This document shows, piece after piece, positions 45,321 through 53,586 of a stretch of DNA of 53,586 nucleotides; positions within the stretch are counted from its first letter, which is position 1, and each line of letters starts with the position of its first letter. Origin of the DNA: Promethearchaeota archaeon (GTDB lineage: Archaea > Asgardarchaeota > Lokiarchaeia > Sigyniarchaeales > SOKP01). The translations under genes and the position numbers were made by a program. The stretch spans positions 1-53,586 of the forward strand of contig JAHLWH010000033.1 in assembly GCA_019058015.1 (NCBI GenBank), in the 5' to 3' direction. The notes under the pieces were generated by a model that worked only from the letters and a program-made list of their open reading frames with translations, was not told where the DNA came from and did not search any database.

Positions 45321-46832
45321 TTAGGAAATATATCGAATAATTAAATCCTGAGTTTTTTCTAAAAGCAAAGGTAAGAACTCATCAATTTTTTCATTTTTTT
45401 CTTCATTATCCACGAAAAAAAGAAAGAACATTGGATTATTTTCAATTATTGTCTTTTTTATTATTATTATATCATCAGGACTTATTTTATAAATTGCTTC
45501 ATTTATATCCGTTTCTCTAAACCTTTCAAAAATTTTATATAAATTAGTTATTTGTGGTGCCAATATTTCAAAAACACTCTTAACAGAGGCCTTTAAAGGT
45601 TGTGATTCAGAGAAAATATATTTTATTTCGCCAAGTAATGAAGGACTATAAAAATCAGCAAGTACTATCCCTTGTTCATTCATTAACATTGAGATTTTTA
45701 TGCCAATATCTTCAGAGAATCTACTTAAATTAAAGTTTATTAATTTCCTATTAGGAGATAATAAGGATAATCCATGAGAATATGCTCTCAATATCGTATA
45801 TACTGAAAAAATACTTGTTAAGAAATATTCAATGTTTAATTGTTTTTCTTGATTTATCTCTTCAATTTTTTCGACAATTTGATAGACTACATCCTTTATT
45901 TCAGTTGTTTCTTTTATATCTGGATCAACTTTGGAAATTATGATTAACACAGGAATTTTTTGTTCATAAAATTTAATATTTTCCAGAATTTGGTTAAAAA
46001 AATGAAGACTTTCATTGATTCTCTTGGGATCTCTAACATCTAGGAAATAATAAATTAAATCCGCATCATATAAATAGATTGGAGCTCTATTAAGAAATTT
46101 ATCCCTTGATTTTTCTTGGCCAGATAAGTCCCACGTGAAAACATGACTGCCGAATGTTTCAAGATGTTTAATTTCTGCTCCTAATGTAGGTTTTAAACCT
46201 AATAATTTGGAATATTTTCGATCGATAGTTAACAAAAAGGATGTTTTTCCAGAATTATCTAGTCCAGCAAGAATGATTTTTAATTTTCTTGAAGAGGTTA
46301 GAGGTAAAGTAGGGTTTTCCTCAATTTCAAGCAAATTATTGGTTAATTTTAAAAAAGTAGGTTCTAATATCTTGTTATCTACATAACCACTATTAATTTT
46401 TTCGTCAATTTCGGCTACAGCTTCCAATATAAATGGTTTTAACCTCTCAATATTATTATAAATAAAACTTCTTTTATTTTCATCAATTAGTATTGATAAT
46501 GTTGAGGCAATTGGTCTCTCTAAAAAGCTGGTTTTTATAAAATGAAAAAATACTAAACTGGAAACCCGAAAATCAGGAAAGGGTATAATTCCGAAATAAT
46601 TATAATCGGAAATTTCATTATCAGTAAATAATAAAGAAAGACTTTTAATCGAAATTTGATAAATATCTCTTAAACTCTGCCTAAATACCCCACCTTCATT
46701 TTGGCTATTATCAAATTCATCTAAATTGGACAAGATTGATTCAGGAAATATATATTTAGGCTCGGGGCCACGGTCACCATAAATAGAAAATATAACTCCT
46801 TTTATACAACTTATTTCTGGTATCTCTCTCAT
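45321..46832 (-). CDS. longin-like / Rag-Arf-like GTPase / roadblock fusion
   Basis: A 503-residue, three-part protein. Residues 1 to about 150 look like a longin-type domain (KGVIFSIYGDRGPEPKYIFP and later strands). Residues about 183-340 form a G domain with P-loop GLDNSGKTS (190-198), GLKPTLGAE switch, G3 WDLSGQEK (234-241) and G4 SKVD (300-303), closest to Arf/Gtr-Rag GTPases. Residues about 360-503 (IGIKISMLMNEQGIVLADFY ...) look like a roadblock/longin domain. Eukaryotic Rag GTPases also carry a roadblock-like C-terminal domain, so this is an Asgard version with an additional N-terminal module. No lipidation site. Role unknown, possibly nutrient- or membrane-linked signalling. Confidence 0.8.
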   Translation of the reverse strand: MREIPEISCIKGVIFSIYGDRGPEPKYIFPESILSNLDEFDNSQNEGGVFRQSLRDIYQISIKSLSLLFTDNEISDYNYFGIIPFPDFRVSSLVFFHFIKTSFLERPIASTLSILIDENKRSFIYNNIERLKPFILEAVAEIDEKINSGYVDNKILEPTFLKLTNNLLEIEENPTLPLTSSRKLKIILAGLDNSGKTSFLLTIDRKYSKLLGLKPTLGAEIKHLETFGSHVFTWDLSGQEKSRDKFLNRAPIYLYDADLIYYFLDVRDPKRINESLHFFNQILENIKFYEQKIPVLIIISKVDPDIKETTEIKDVVYQIVEKIEEINQEKQLNIEYFLTSIFSVYTILRAYSHGLSLLSPNRKLINFNLSRFSEDIGIKISMLMNEQGIVLADFYSPSLLGEIKYIFSESQPLKASVKSVFEILAPQITNLYKIFERFRETDINEAIYKISPDDIIIIKKTIIENNPMFFLFFVDNEEKNEKIDEFLPLLLEKTQDLIIRYIS

Positions 46833-46917
46833 TAGTTAATATTATACAACCAATGGCTAAAAAAAATTTGTTTTCTAATAAGCATAAAAATATTGAATAA
46901 TTATATCAACCATAGGT

Positions 46918-47874
46918 ATGATTGAGAAATTAGCTGAAAATATAAGAAATAATGTTGAGATAATCCAAAAACAATCATTAAATCCGATTGTAGATTTTGT
47001 TAGGGCAAAATCATACAAAAATGAAAGGATTTACAGCGATTACGGTGAAGATAGTGCTTCTATTAAAGAAAATAAGAAATTATTGTTATTCACAACAGAT
47101 GGACTCCGTTCCGAATTTATTGAAAATTTTCCATATGGAGCGGGATTTAGTGCGATCATGGTAAGCGTTGACGATATTTATGCATGCGGAGGAACTCCTC
47201 TAGCAGCAAGTTTAGTGGTCAATTATAATAAAGAAAAAATTGGTAACGAAATATTTAGAGGAGCTTGCGAAGGTTCCCGAAAATTTAAAGTTCCAATTAT
47301 TAGGGGACATACAAATCAAAACTCAGCGATTTGTTCTCTAGCAATAAGTATGGTTGGAGAAATAAAAAAAGAAGATTATATTTCTGCCGGAAATGCTCAA
47401 ATTGATGATGACATAATATTAATTGTTGATTTTGATGGAAAACCTGGGAAAGCCAGCAAATATTATTGGGATACGGCTACGTTTAAAACTTCAGAACAAA
47501 TATTGTATTCAAGAAAAAGTATGAATGAAATCGCCGCTAAGCATTTATTAAATTCTTCTAAAGATATATCAAACGGCGGAATTTTTGGCACATTGTACCA
47601 ATTACTAACATATTCAGAAGTAGGAGCTGAGATCGATATAGATTTAATTATTCTTCCAGAGCTTCTGAAAGATTTAAATTATTCAATTTTTGATTATTCT
47701 AAAATGTATTTAACTACTTCTTTTATAACTACATGCAAGGAGATAAATACCGAAGAGGTAATTAATTTGTTTAAACGATATAATCTAAAAGCACATAAAA
47801 TTGGTAAAGTAATTAAAAAACCTATTGTAAAAATATATAATAATAAGGAAGAAACTATTTTATTTGATCTATAG
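46918..47874 (+). CDS. AIR-synthase-related (PurM/ThiL superfamily) protein
   Basis: A 318-residue ATP-dependent PurM-fold protein. The N-terminal metal/ATP segment reads YGEDSASIKENKKLLLFTTD, and the helix-forming MVSVDDIYACGGTPLAASL corresponds to the superfamily's N-D-A-A-G-A-P region. The C-terminal domain has SSKDISNGGIFGTLYQLL. Within the superfamily (PurM, ThiL, SelD, HypE) it is not a clear member of any of the biosynthetic types. It is closest in length and context to the 'methanogenesis marker 2' / AIR-synthase-related group, which is suggestive next to an MtrH-like gene but unproven. The next gene begins 2 bp after its stop. Confidence 0.75.
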   Translation: MIEKLAENIRNNVEIIQKQSLNPIVDFVRAKSYKNERIYSDYGEDSASIKENKKLLLFTTDGLRSEFIENFPYGAGFSAIMVSVDDIYACGGTPLAASLVVNYNKEKIGNEIFRGACEGSRKFKVPIIRGHTNQNSAICSLAISMVGEIKKEDYISAGNAQIDDDIILIVDFDGKPGKASKYYWDTATFKTSEQILYSRKSMNEIAAKHLLNSSKDISNGGIFGTLYQLLTYSEVGAEIDIDLIILPELLKDLNYSIFDYSKMYLTTSFITTCKEINTEEVINLFKRYNLKAHKIGKVIKKPIVKIYNNKEETILFDL

Positions 47875-47876
47875 GT

Positions 47877-48653
47877 ATGAAATTATTTGTGAAAATTCGA
47901 ATGCAATTTAATATCTCAAAAAGAGATTTATCGAGATTTATTATTCTATTCTTCTCATTTAATTTAATAAATTTATTATTTCTCAATTTTAATAATGTTG
48001 ATTCATATGAAATCAATTTTGAAACTCAGAAAATACCGAAAATTTCTCAATCTGAAGCGAGTGAAAACGTAAGTGTGGAAATTAAAAGTTATAGTCAATT
48101 AATTTGGTTTAGTGGCAATATTGTAATAGAAACATCTAGTAATATATCAGGATATTTAAAAATTGATTTATCAGACGGTTTAGGAGGAGGTTATTTTCAG
48201 AATTTACAGCAAATAATTCCAATTTCCAATACTTCAGAAAATGAGGTTTCTGAAATTCCAATAATCCCTCAAATGTATCTGTTTCCCGGAGTGTACAATT
48301 TATCATTTATTATTAATTATATTCCATTAATAAATTCCACTGACGAAACTACTATATTATCTAGCCAATTGCAGATTAATGTTGGATTAGGGCTTCCAAT
48401 GCTGATAGTGCTGATTATTATATTTGGAATATCATTTATATTAATTCTTACCAAAAAAGAGACTATAAAAGAAGAGATTTTAACCTATGAGTCAGAAAAA
48501 CAAATTGAAATTGCTTTGGACGCACCTCAAGGTAAGATTAAATGTCCAGAATGCAAAAAGGTCATCGATGAAGGACTTATATTTTGTCCGGAATGCGGAA
48601 AACGGATTCCAGAATTCCTTAGATATCGTCCGGAGACCACTGGTCCTAGTTAG
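47877..48653 (+). CDS. membrane protein with small ectodomain and cytosolic zinc ribbon
   Basis: A 258-residue protein. Hydrophobic N-terminus (FIILFFSFNLINLLFLNF, about residues 20-37) as signal/anchor, a beta-rich exported domain of about 130 residues (NVSVEIKSYSQLIWFSGNIV ...), a membrane helix (LPMLIVLIIIFGISFILIL) and a cytosolic end with a zinc ribbon CPECKKVIDEGLIFCPECGK. It may start at the ATG at 47877 or the in-frame ATG eight codons later. It follows the AIR-synthase-related gene by 2 bp and so is likely translated with it. No family recognised beyond the zinc ribbon. Confidence 0.65.
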   Translation: MKLFVKIRMQFNISKRDLSRFIILFFSFNLINLLFLNFNNVDSYEINFETQKIPKISQSEASENVSVEIKSYSQLIWFSGNIVIETSSNISGYLKIDLSDGLGGGYFQNLQQIIPISNTSENEVSEIPIIPQMYLFPGVYNLSFIINYIPLINSTDETTILSSQLQINVGLGLPMLIVLIIIFGISFILILTKKETIKEEILTYESEKQIEIALDAPQGKIKCPECKKVIDEGLIFCPECGKRIPEFLRYRPETTGPS

Positions 48654-48898
48654 TTATCTAGGCAAATTTGTTTATCGTTATTCGGATTTTTTCATATAAT
48701 TTTTAAATTTATTTAGCAATATATATAAATCTCCGAATAATTAAGGCTTTTTAAAATATCCGATGCACTTTCATTTCAATATAAGAAATTATCTATAATA
48801 CCGAAAAATAATATATATTTTAGTTAAATTAGATCTTTTCTTATTAATAATTGTATTTTTTTATAAGCATTTTTTAAAAAAGATTCAGGTGAAAATTT

Positions 48899-49390
48899 AT
48901 GGATGATATTGAAGATAATATTTGGAAATATTCACTTGTTGGCAGTATTATAATTCTTGCAACACCCTTAATCCCAGTATATTTATTGGTATATATTGTT
49001 TGGATTATTGATGGGATGTTGGGATCTTTAGTACAAATTAATCTGGGCATTATATCTCCTTATGCTGCTTATAATGAGAGAATTATCTTTACTATTATCA
49101 TCTTTTGTTGTATATTATCAATATTTTACCTCCGTGTTATATTACATTCAGAAGCTATTAAAGTAAAGAAGTGTATAAAGAAAATTGAACATATTGAGCA
49201 AAGATGGTCAAATATAGGAAATTTAATTATTATAATCTCGTTTATTTTGTTGATTTTAATAATAATGCATGGACCTTATTTGTATAATAGCTTAATATTT
49301 CAACTTTTGGGTAATTTTGGAGTAATACCAATATTTATTAGTGGAATATTAATAAATATTGGAGTATATAAATATCGGAACAAGAAGTAA
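48899..49390 (+). CDS. four-helix membrane protein of unknown function
   Basis: A 163-residue protein with four hydrophobic helices (for example SIIILATPLIPVYLLVYIVW and NLIIIISFILLILIIMHG) and a short Lys-rich loop in the middle (KVKKCIKKIEHIEQRW). The ATG is preceded by AGGTGA at a 6-base spacing, a good ribosome-binding site, which is uncommon in this window. I do not recognise the family. The 245 bp upstream hold no gene. Confidence 0.6.
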   Translation: MDDIEDNIWKYSLVGSIIILATPLIPVYLLVYIVWIIDGMLGSLVQINLGIISPYAAYNERIIFTIIIFCCILSIFYLRVILHSEAIKVKKCIKKIEHIEQRWSNIGNLIIIISFILLILIIMHGPYLYNSLIFQLLGNFGVIPIFISGILINIGVYKYRNKK

Positions 49391-49523
49391 TAATGATAAT
49401 GCTTTACGTTCATGATAATATGAAATGCTTTTAAATAATTGATTTTATCAATATTCAACAATATGAATCTAAACAATTATTTTTAATTTAAAAATTTAAA
49501 AGAATTTATGATCTGAATTAAAA

Positions 49524-50039
49524 ATGGATTTTAATTACAAAGGAATTATCTCCGTAATAGGGTCAAGTGATATTGATTTTAAAATCGCAGAAAAGGCTCG
49601 AAAAATTGGAAAATTAATAGCTAAGAATAATTATATTTTAGCATGTGGTGGAATGGGAGGAGTAATGGAAGCTGCATGTAAGGGGTGTAAAGAAGAAAAT
49701 GGTTTAACTATCGGAATTTTGCCGACAGGAAATAAATATAATGCCAATCCATATGTTGATATTAAAATTCCAACAGCGCTTGGGCATGCAAGAAATACAA
49801 TAGTTGCTTTAACAGGTGATGGAATTATAGCTGTAGCTGGAAATGCTGGTACTTTAAGTGAGATCTGTTTTGCATGGGTATATAATAAACCAATTTGTGT
49901 ATTGACTAGTGTGAAGGGATGGTCATCTAAAATGGCAAATCAGAAATTAGATTATAGAAGAAAAGAAAAAATTCATGGAGCTAATACTCCAGAAGAGGCA
50001 GTAAAAAAGATTATTGAACTAATTGAAGCTCATGAATGA
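49524..50039 (+). CDS. SLOG-superfamily protein (TIGR00725/LOG-like)
   Basis: A 171-residue Rossmann-like nucleotide-binding protein. Seen: ISVIGSSDI at the start, the glycine-rich ACGGMGGVMEAACKG, IGILPTG, the GHARN segment and the AGNAGTLSEICFAW loop, which replaces the PGGxGTxxE of cytokinin-activating LOG phosphoribohydrolases. That places it with the TIGR00725 branch (misannotated 'lysine decarboxylase-like'). The family probably binds or cleaves a nucleotide; no reaction can be assigned. Confidence 0.82.
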   Translation: MDFNYKGIISVIGSSDIDFKIAEKARKIGKLIAKNNYILACGGMGGVMEAACKGCKEENGLTIGILPTGNKYNANPYVDIKIPTALGHARNTIVALTGDGIIAVAGNAGTLSEICFAWVYNKPICVLTSVKGWSSKMANQKLDYRRKEKIHGANTPEEAVKKIIELIEAHE

Positions 50040-50067
50040 AATATTCCAAAAATAAATTTGTAAAGTC

Positions 50068-50841
50068 CTAGGTATGATATTCCTTCTTTTTCTTCTTTTT
50101 ACCTGACGAAGACCATCCACCAGAACCTCCAATAGCATCAGCACCTGCAATTGCTGCAACAATAATGAGAACAACAATTAGAATTATAACAACAAATATC
50201 AATAAAAAGCATAAGATTCTGAATGCAATAAATATCCAAAAATCATCTTTTATTTTTTTTGTCATTATTGTACCATACAACATAATGATTAAGGATATAC
50301 TAATTAAATATATCATAGAAACTATAATTACAATCCAATTAGTGATTGCCATGACAAAAATATAAAATAATAACACCAATATTATGCCTATTGCTATTAA
50401 AAAGAATTGAAGCCAAAAGTATCCAGCTGTAAGAAATTTATCCCTTAAGATAAGCCCTATTATTAATATAATTGCTGTTCCCCATACCGCCAAACTCACA
50501 AAAACATGAACATATATCGAAAAATCCGAAAGCCATATGAATATAGGAACACTAAGGACTCCGGCAGTAAAAGCGAACATAAAATAAATAATGAGTCCAG
50601 AAATATTCTTTCCTTTTCGGGATACAATGTAAAATAAAACGAATAAAATAGCATTTAGGATAACCACTATGACATATATGACTCCAATATCCAATAATGA
50701 CGCTATTTCTGTGAAAAATACGCCAAAAAAGATTTCACTAATTAACCAAATTAAAGATCCAATAAATATTGTTGGCATTACTTTATGTAAAAATACTGTA
50801 CGTTTAGAATCAGTAAGAATATATTTAGAGACCATTTTCAA
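50068..50841 (-). CDS. polytopic membrane protein of unknown function
   Basis: A 257-residue protein with about seven closely spaced helices (for example FIGSLIWLISEIFFGVFF and IVVIILIVVLIIVAAIAGAD). It ends in a Gly/Ser-rich and poly-Lys cytosolic tail (GGSGGWSSSGKKKKKKEYHT). No motifs for transport or catalysis are evident. It is convergent with the SLOG gene. Confidence 0.6.
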   Translation of the reverse strand: MKMVSKYILTDSKRTVFLHKVMPTIFIGSLIWLISEIFFGVFFTEIASLLDIGVIYVIVVILNAILFVLFYIVSRKGKNISGLIIYFMFAFTAGVLSVPIFIWLSDFSIYVHVFVSLAVWGTAIILIIGLILRDKFLTAGYFWLQFFLIAIGIILVLLFYIFVMAITNWIVIIVSMIYLISISLIIMLYGTIMTKKIKDDFWIFIAFRILCFLLIFVVIILIVVLIIVAAIAGADAIGGSGGWSSSGKKKKKKEYHT

Positions 50842-51045
50842 CTATCCTAAAAATCTATTAAATTAATAATTAAATTATTATCATTCATGGATTTAATAAG
50901 TTATTGATCAAAAAATTTTAAATTTGTTTTTTTTATTATATTATCGTAATATAAATATAGGCGAAATTGTTTTATTAAAAATATATAGGTTAAAATTTTA
51001 AAATAAAATATTTTTATAAGAAAATGTCATATAAATATTATAATA

Positions 51046-51459
51046 ATGTCAAAATTATCAGATACAGGATTAATATTAACTATAATTGGAACCTTTTTAT
51101 TTGTATTACCTGTGATTCTATTCTATGAAATATCTCCGATCTTATTTTTTAATATTCTAATTAGTGGATTGATTCTTATTTTTATTGCATCAATAATTAT
51201 AATAATAACTAAAGACGAATATCACACACTTAAATTAAAGAATGGTTTCCCTCTAAAATTAGATCATTTAATTATATTTATTTGTGCGATGACAATAGCG
51301 GAAACTTCTTTCCTCTTTGTCGACATAAATAGCTACAAGTATACAGGTAAATTTACCTATTTAACAATTGTTTTTCCTCTTATTATAATTTCTTTTGCAA
51401 TCCTTGATGATTTAATTAAAAAATATTTTAACAATTTAAAAAACAAAATAACCAATTAA
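51046..51459 (+). CDS. small four-helix membrane protein of unknown function
   Basis: A 137-residue protein with four hydrophobic helices (LILTIIGTFLFVLPVILFYE, ILFFNILISGLILIFIASII and two more after residue 80). A short soluble loop (TKDEYHTLKLKNGFPLKLDH) separates the two helix pairs. No family recognised. Between it and the next gene (51460-51726) I see no coding signal. Confidence 0.55.
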   Translation: MSKLSDTGLILTIIGTFLFVLPVILFYEISPILFFNILISGLILIFIASIIIIITKDEYHTLKLKNGFPLKLDHLIIFICAMTIAETSFLFVDINSYKYTGKFTYLTIVFPLIIISFAILDDLIKKYFNNLKNKITN

Positions 51460-51726
51460 AAAATCCTCGCATTATTAAAGCCGAAAAAAAGAATGTAATA
51501 TTGTAAATATCAAAGATGTTAAGATATGCCATCCCATTCCTCGTTCTTTACGACCAATGGGTAGTCTAGATTGATTAACTTCCCAAAGAAGTAAATATTT
51601 TCCCCTAAATTTTCACCCTAAAATTTTTTAAAAATTTTTTTAATAAAGAATCTCTAATTCGATTAAATTGATTCTTTAATTGATTGATTATAAAAAATAT
51701 ATATAATAGTTAGAATTATTAGTTAC

Positions 51727-52698
51727 TTGAATAACAAAAACGAGTCCGATGAAATGCAATATCTCAAAAGTGAAGAATTAGCAAAAAAGATTTTGTTTAC
51801 AGGTTTAGACTTCGCAGGAAAGAGCTCAATTATTCTTGCTCTACAGAAAGAATTTTCAAAGATATCTATACTCAAACCTACTCGAGGCGCAGAGAGGAGT
51901 GTATTCTCTTTTTTAGGATATGAATTTAGTACTTGGGACCTCGGAGGTCAGCAGGCTTACAGAATTAATTATTTGCGAAATCCGAGTAAATATTTTGATA
52001 AGACTGAAATTGCAATTTATGTAATTGACATTCAAGATTCAGCACGCTTTGATGATGCAATTAGATATTTAAAGGATGTTATTAAGCAATTTAAAGAACT
52101 TGAAATTAAGCCTCCACTCTTTATTTTTTTCCATAAAGTTGATCCAGCATTAATTAAAGAATCAAAGATAGATTTAAACAATTTAATATTAGATCTTACT
52201 GAAAAAATTAATAATGCTATAGAATATGAAAAAATTAATTTTTATGAGACATCTATTTATGATTTATTTTCTATCATGGCAGCTATTTCAGAAATTTTAC
52301 TTAATCTTTATCCAAAATCCAACCTTATTGATAAGACTCTTTCTGAATTTGGGAAAAAAATTGAAGCAGAAGGAATTATGATCTTAGATGATAATTCATT
52401 ACTTGTTGGGAGATATTACTCGAATGATGAAATTAGGCAGATTTTAAGTGCAAGTTCTCCATATTTCCTAACATTAAATGATAGGTTTAATGAGGCAGAC
52501 ATCGAAGGTTCTACAAAAAAAGAGGATGAGGGAATGGTTGTGCAAAGATTTGGAAAATATTTTCAATTTAAAGAAATTAAGTTCCGTTCTGATCCTGGGG
52601 GACGGTATTATCTGTTGATTGCGAAAGATACTTATGAATTTGATATAAATTTAATAAATGAATTTGTTGAAATTTTCCAAGATATTTTTACAATTTAA
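51727..52698 (+). CDS. Rag/Gtr-like GTPase with C-terminal roadblock domain
   Basis: A 323-residue protein (314 if it starts at the ATG at 51754 instead of the TTG). G domain: P-loop GLDFAGKSS (26-34), G3 WDLGGQQAYR (70-79) and a G4 motif HKVD (136-139) instead of NKxD. HKxD is characteristic of eukaryotic Rag/Gtr GTPases. After about residue 200 a roadblock-like domain follows (EFGKKIEAEGIMILDDNSLL ...), the same domain order as Rag proteins. A TATATATAA element (51697-51706) lies about 26 bases before the TTG, which supports a leaderless TTG start. The next gene also encodes a roadblock domain, so the two may be partners. Confidence 0.85.
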   Translation: MNNKNESDEMQYLKSEELAKKILFTGLDFAGKSSIILALQKEFSKISILKPTRGAERSVFSFLGYEFSTWDLGGQQAYRINYLRNPSKYFDKTEIAIYVIDIQDSARFDDAIRYLKDVIKQFKELEIKPPLFIFFHKVDPALIKESKIDLNNLILDLTEKINNAIEYEKINFYETSIYDLFSIMAAISEILLNLYPKSNLIDKTLSEFGKKIEAEGIMILDDNSLLVGRYYSNDEIRQILSASSPYFLTLNDRFNEADIEGSTKKEDEGMVVQRFGKYFQFKEIKFRSDPGGRYYLLIAKDTYEFDINLINEFVEIFQDIFTI

Positions 52699-52877
52699 AA
52701 CAATAAAAACTCGTTTCTTATAAAAATTCGAATATATCTACATTTTTATTAGATTATTGAAGAAAAAATATATAACTTCTAATTATTATATTTTAGTTAG
52801 AGAAATTTTGTTTCTCCTTCATTAAAGTGTTCCATAATAAAAGAACGACAAGGAAACTAAAGATTAGTGAGATTTGA

Positions 52878-53586
52878 TTGATTATATGCCCCAATTGTGG
52901 CTGTACAAATGATAACCAGTCCCAATACTGCCGAAAATGTGGTACCGCAATTTCGAATGTTTTTTCCCCACCAAAAGTAAAAATTCCGATCATTAATTCT
53001 GCAAATAAAGAAATTATTGGGGATAAACGAGAGATTAGAAATGATTTAAAACCCATTCAGAGGGTATCCCCAAAACAAAAAGAGCAAGATAATATATGGA
53101 CTCCAGATGTTTCGAGTAATGATAGACATGATTTTAATCTCAGAGAAATACCAAAGATTTCAGAAATTGATGAGCCTTCTATAAAAAAAGGAAGACCTAC
53201 TTCAATATTACAAGAAATACCCCCACAACCCTTTTCACTTCAAAGTATTCCATTAACTAATAGTAAAAAGCAATCTTCCCAAGTTCAAAATATTCAGCCT
53301 CCAAAAAGAGAAGAGATATCTTCGGCAATGACGAGTGCAATGCAAGCTCTTACAAAAAATCTTACGACTAAAAAGAAACCGATGAGAACTTCACAAGAAT
53401 CTCTTGAAACTCAACTGGATATAAAATATGAAGAAATCAGCTCTAATAATTTGGATGAAATATTAAGAAATATATCAAGATTAGACAAAAATATAGAAGC
53501 TTCGGCAATTATTAACCCTGATGGAGTGATATTATCTTCCGCACTTTCAGGAAGAGTAAATGACTCGTTGTTTGCCTCAATTGGAA
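52878..53586 (+). CDS. zinc-ribbon / roadblock-domain protein (3' end outside window)
   Basis: An open frame that runs off the window end. It begins at TTG 52878, directly after an in-frame TGA (52875-52877), so no earlier start is possible. The N-terminus is a zinc ribbon CPNCGCTNDNQSQYCRKCG (residues 4-22). Next comes a long low-complexity linker rich in Pro, Ser, Gln, Lys and Ile (about 30-190). From about residue 195 the beginning of a roadblock/LC7 domain follows (LDEILRNISRLDKNIEASAI, then INPDGVILSSALSG). It follows the Rag-like GTPase by about 180 bp in the same direction and could be its roadblock partner. A minus-strand open frame (52793-53056) overlapping it is a shadow. Confidence 0.75.
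   Translation, partial: MIICPNCGCTNDNQSQYCRKCGTAISNVFSPPKVKIPIINSANKEIIGDKREIRNDLKPIQRVSPKQKEQDNIWTPDVSSNDRHDFNLREIPKISEIDEPSIKKGRPTSILQEIPPQPFSLQSIPLTNSKKQSSQVQNIQPPKREEISSAMTSAMQALTKNLTTKKKPMRTSQESLETQLDIKYEEISSNNLDEILRNISRLDKNIEASAIINPDGVILSSALSGRVNDSLFASIG

Noticed and set aside
51530..51590. tRNA-like stretch (GGGTAGTCTAG similar to the start and D-arm of the tRNA-Pro)
   Set aside because: No anticodon arm, T-arm or pairing acceptor follows; similarity is limited to about ten bases.
52793..53056. Open frame of 87 residues on the minus strand
   Set aside because: It overlaps the plus-strand zinc-ribbon gene, whose CxxC pattern and roadblock domain are clearly real.

Overview
The window is AT-rich, gene-dense archaeal DNA and most resembles an Asgard archaeon of the Lokiarchaeia type. 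Three things support this. First, it encodes several eukaryote-like small GTPases: one Ras/Rab-like, and two Rag/Gtr/Arf-like with roadblock or longin domains. Second, it carries archaeal marker families: UPF0147, FAU-1, an MtrH-like protein, PEP synthase, an archaeosortase and an intron-containing tRNA-Pro. Third, many genes have TATA boxes close to the start codon (leaderless style), GTG/TTG starts and T-tract ends. The taxonomic call is inference; no rRNA is present.

Layout. 1-2.4 kb: a decayed and a nearly complete alpha/beta hydrolase in tandem, a methyltransferase and a cupin. 2.5-7.1 kb: an acetolactate-synthase-like TPP enzyme, a tiny secreted or membrane peptide with its own promoter and T-tract, purA, and a Rab-like GTPase with an N-terminal roadblock/longin-like domain. 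7.1-14.4 kb: a carbohydrate block with a truncated glycosidase-like remnant, two MFS transporters, a PfkB sugar kinase and a GH38 alpha-mannosidase, followed by a small membrane-protein pseudogene. 15-20.3 kb: a glycyl-radical-enzyme cluster (enzyme, double PNPOx-like protein, SCP2 protein, radical-SAM activase). 20.4-22.1 kb: a longin/winged-helix protein and a pyruvate-kinase-C-like protein.

22.2-32.5 kb is the most unusual part. It holds two ABC-2 permeases, an ABC ATPase with a ~235-residue N-terminal extension, a 1620-residue membrane-anchored subtilase and a small membrane protein, all on the minus strand, plus a divergent second ABC ATPase. The subtilase keeps only the catalytic Asp: His is Arg, the oxyanion Asn is Asp and Ser is Gly. 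Its layout resembles site-1 protease (SKI-1/S1P) with a GldG/GIFT-like domain before the membrane anchor. It therefore looks like a non-proteolytic partner of an ABC machine rather than an enzyme.

32.5-43.7 kb: tRNA-Pro(CGG) with an intron just before the anticodon stem, UPF0147, PEP synthase, a CPBP membrane protease with an in-frame TAG near its apparent start, an acyl-CoA ligase, a decayed winged-helix regulator, a macrodomain protein, a YkgJ-type Cys-cluster protein, an M42 peptidase and FAU-1. 43.7-53.6 kb: archaeosortase, stand-alone MtrH-like methyltransferase, a Rag/Arf-like GTPase, an AIR-synthase-related protein, several small membrane proteins, a SLOG/TIGR00725-type protein, a second Rag-like GTPase and, running off the end, a zinc-ribbon/roadblock protein with a TTG start.

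Several genes are broken (remnants at ~0.2, 7.1, 14.5 and 39.2 kb; start-region lesions at ~0.48 and 36.2 kb), so part of this chromosome is decaying or the assembly has small errors.
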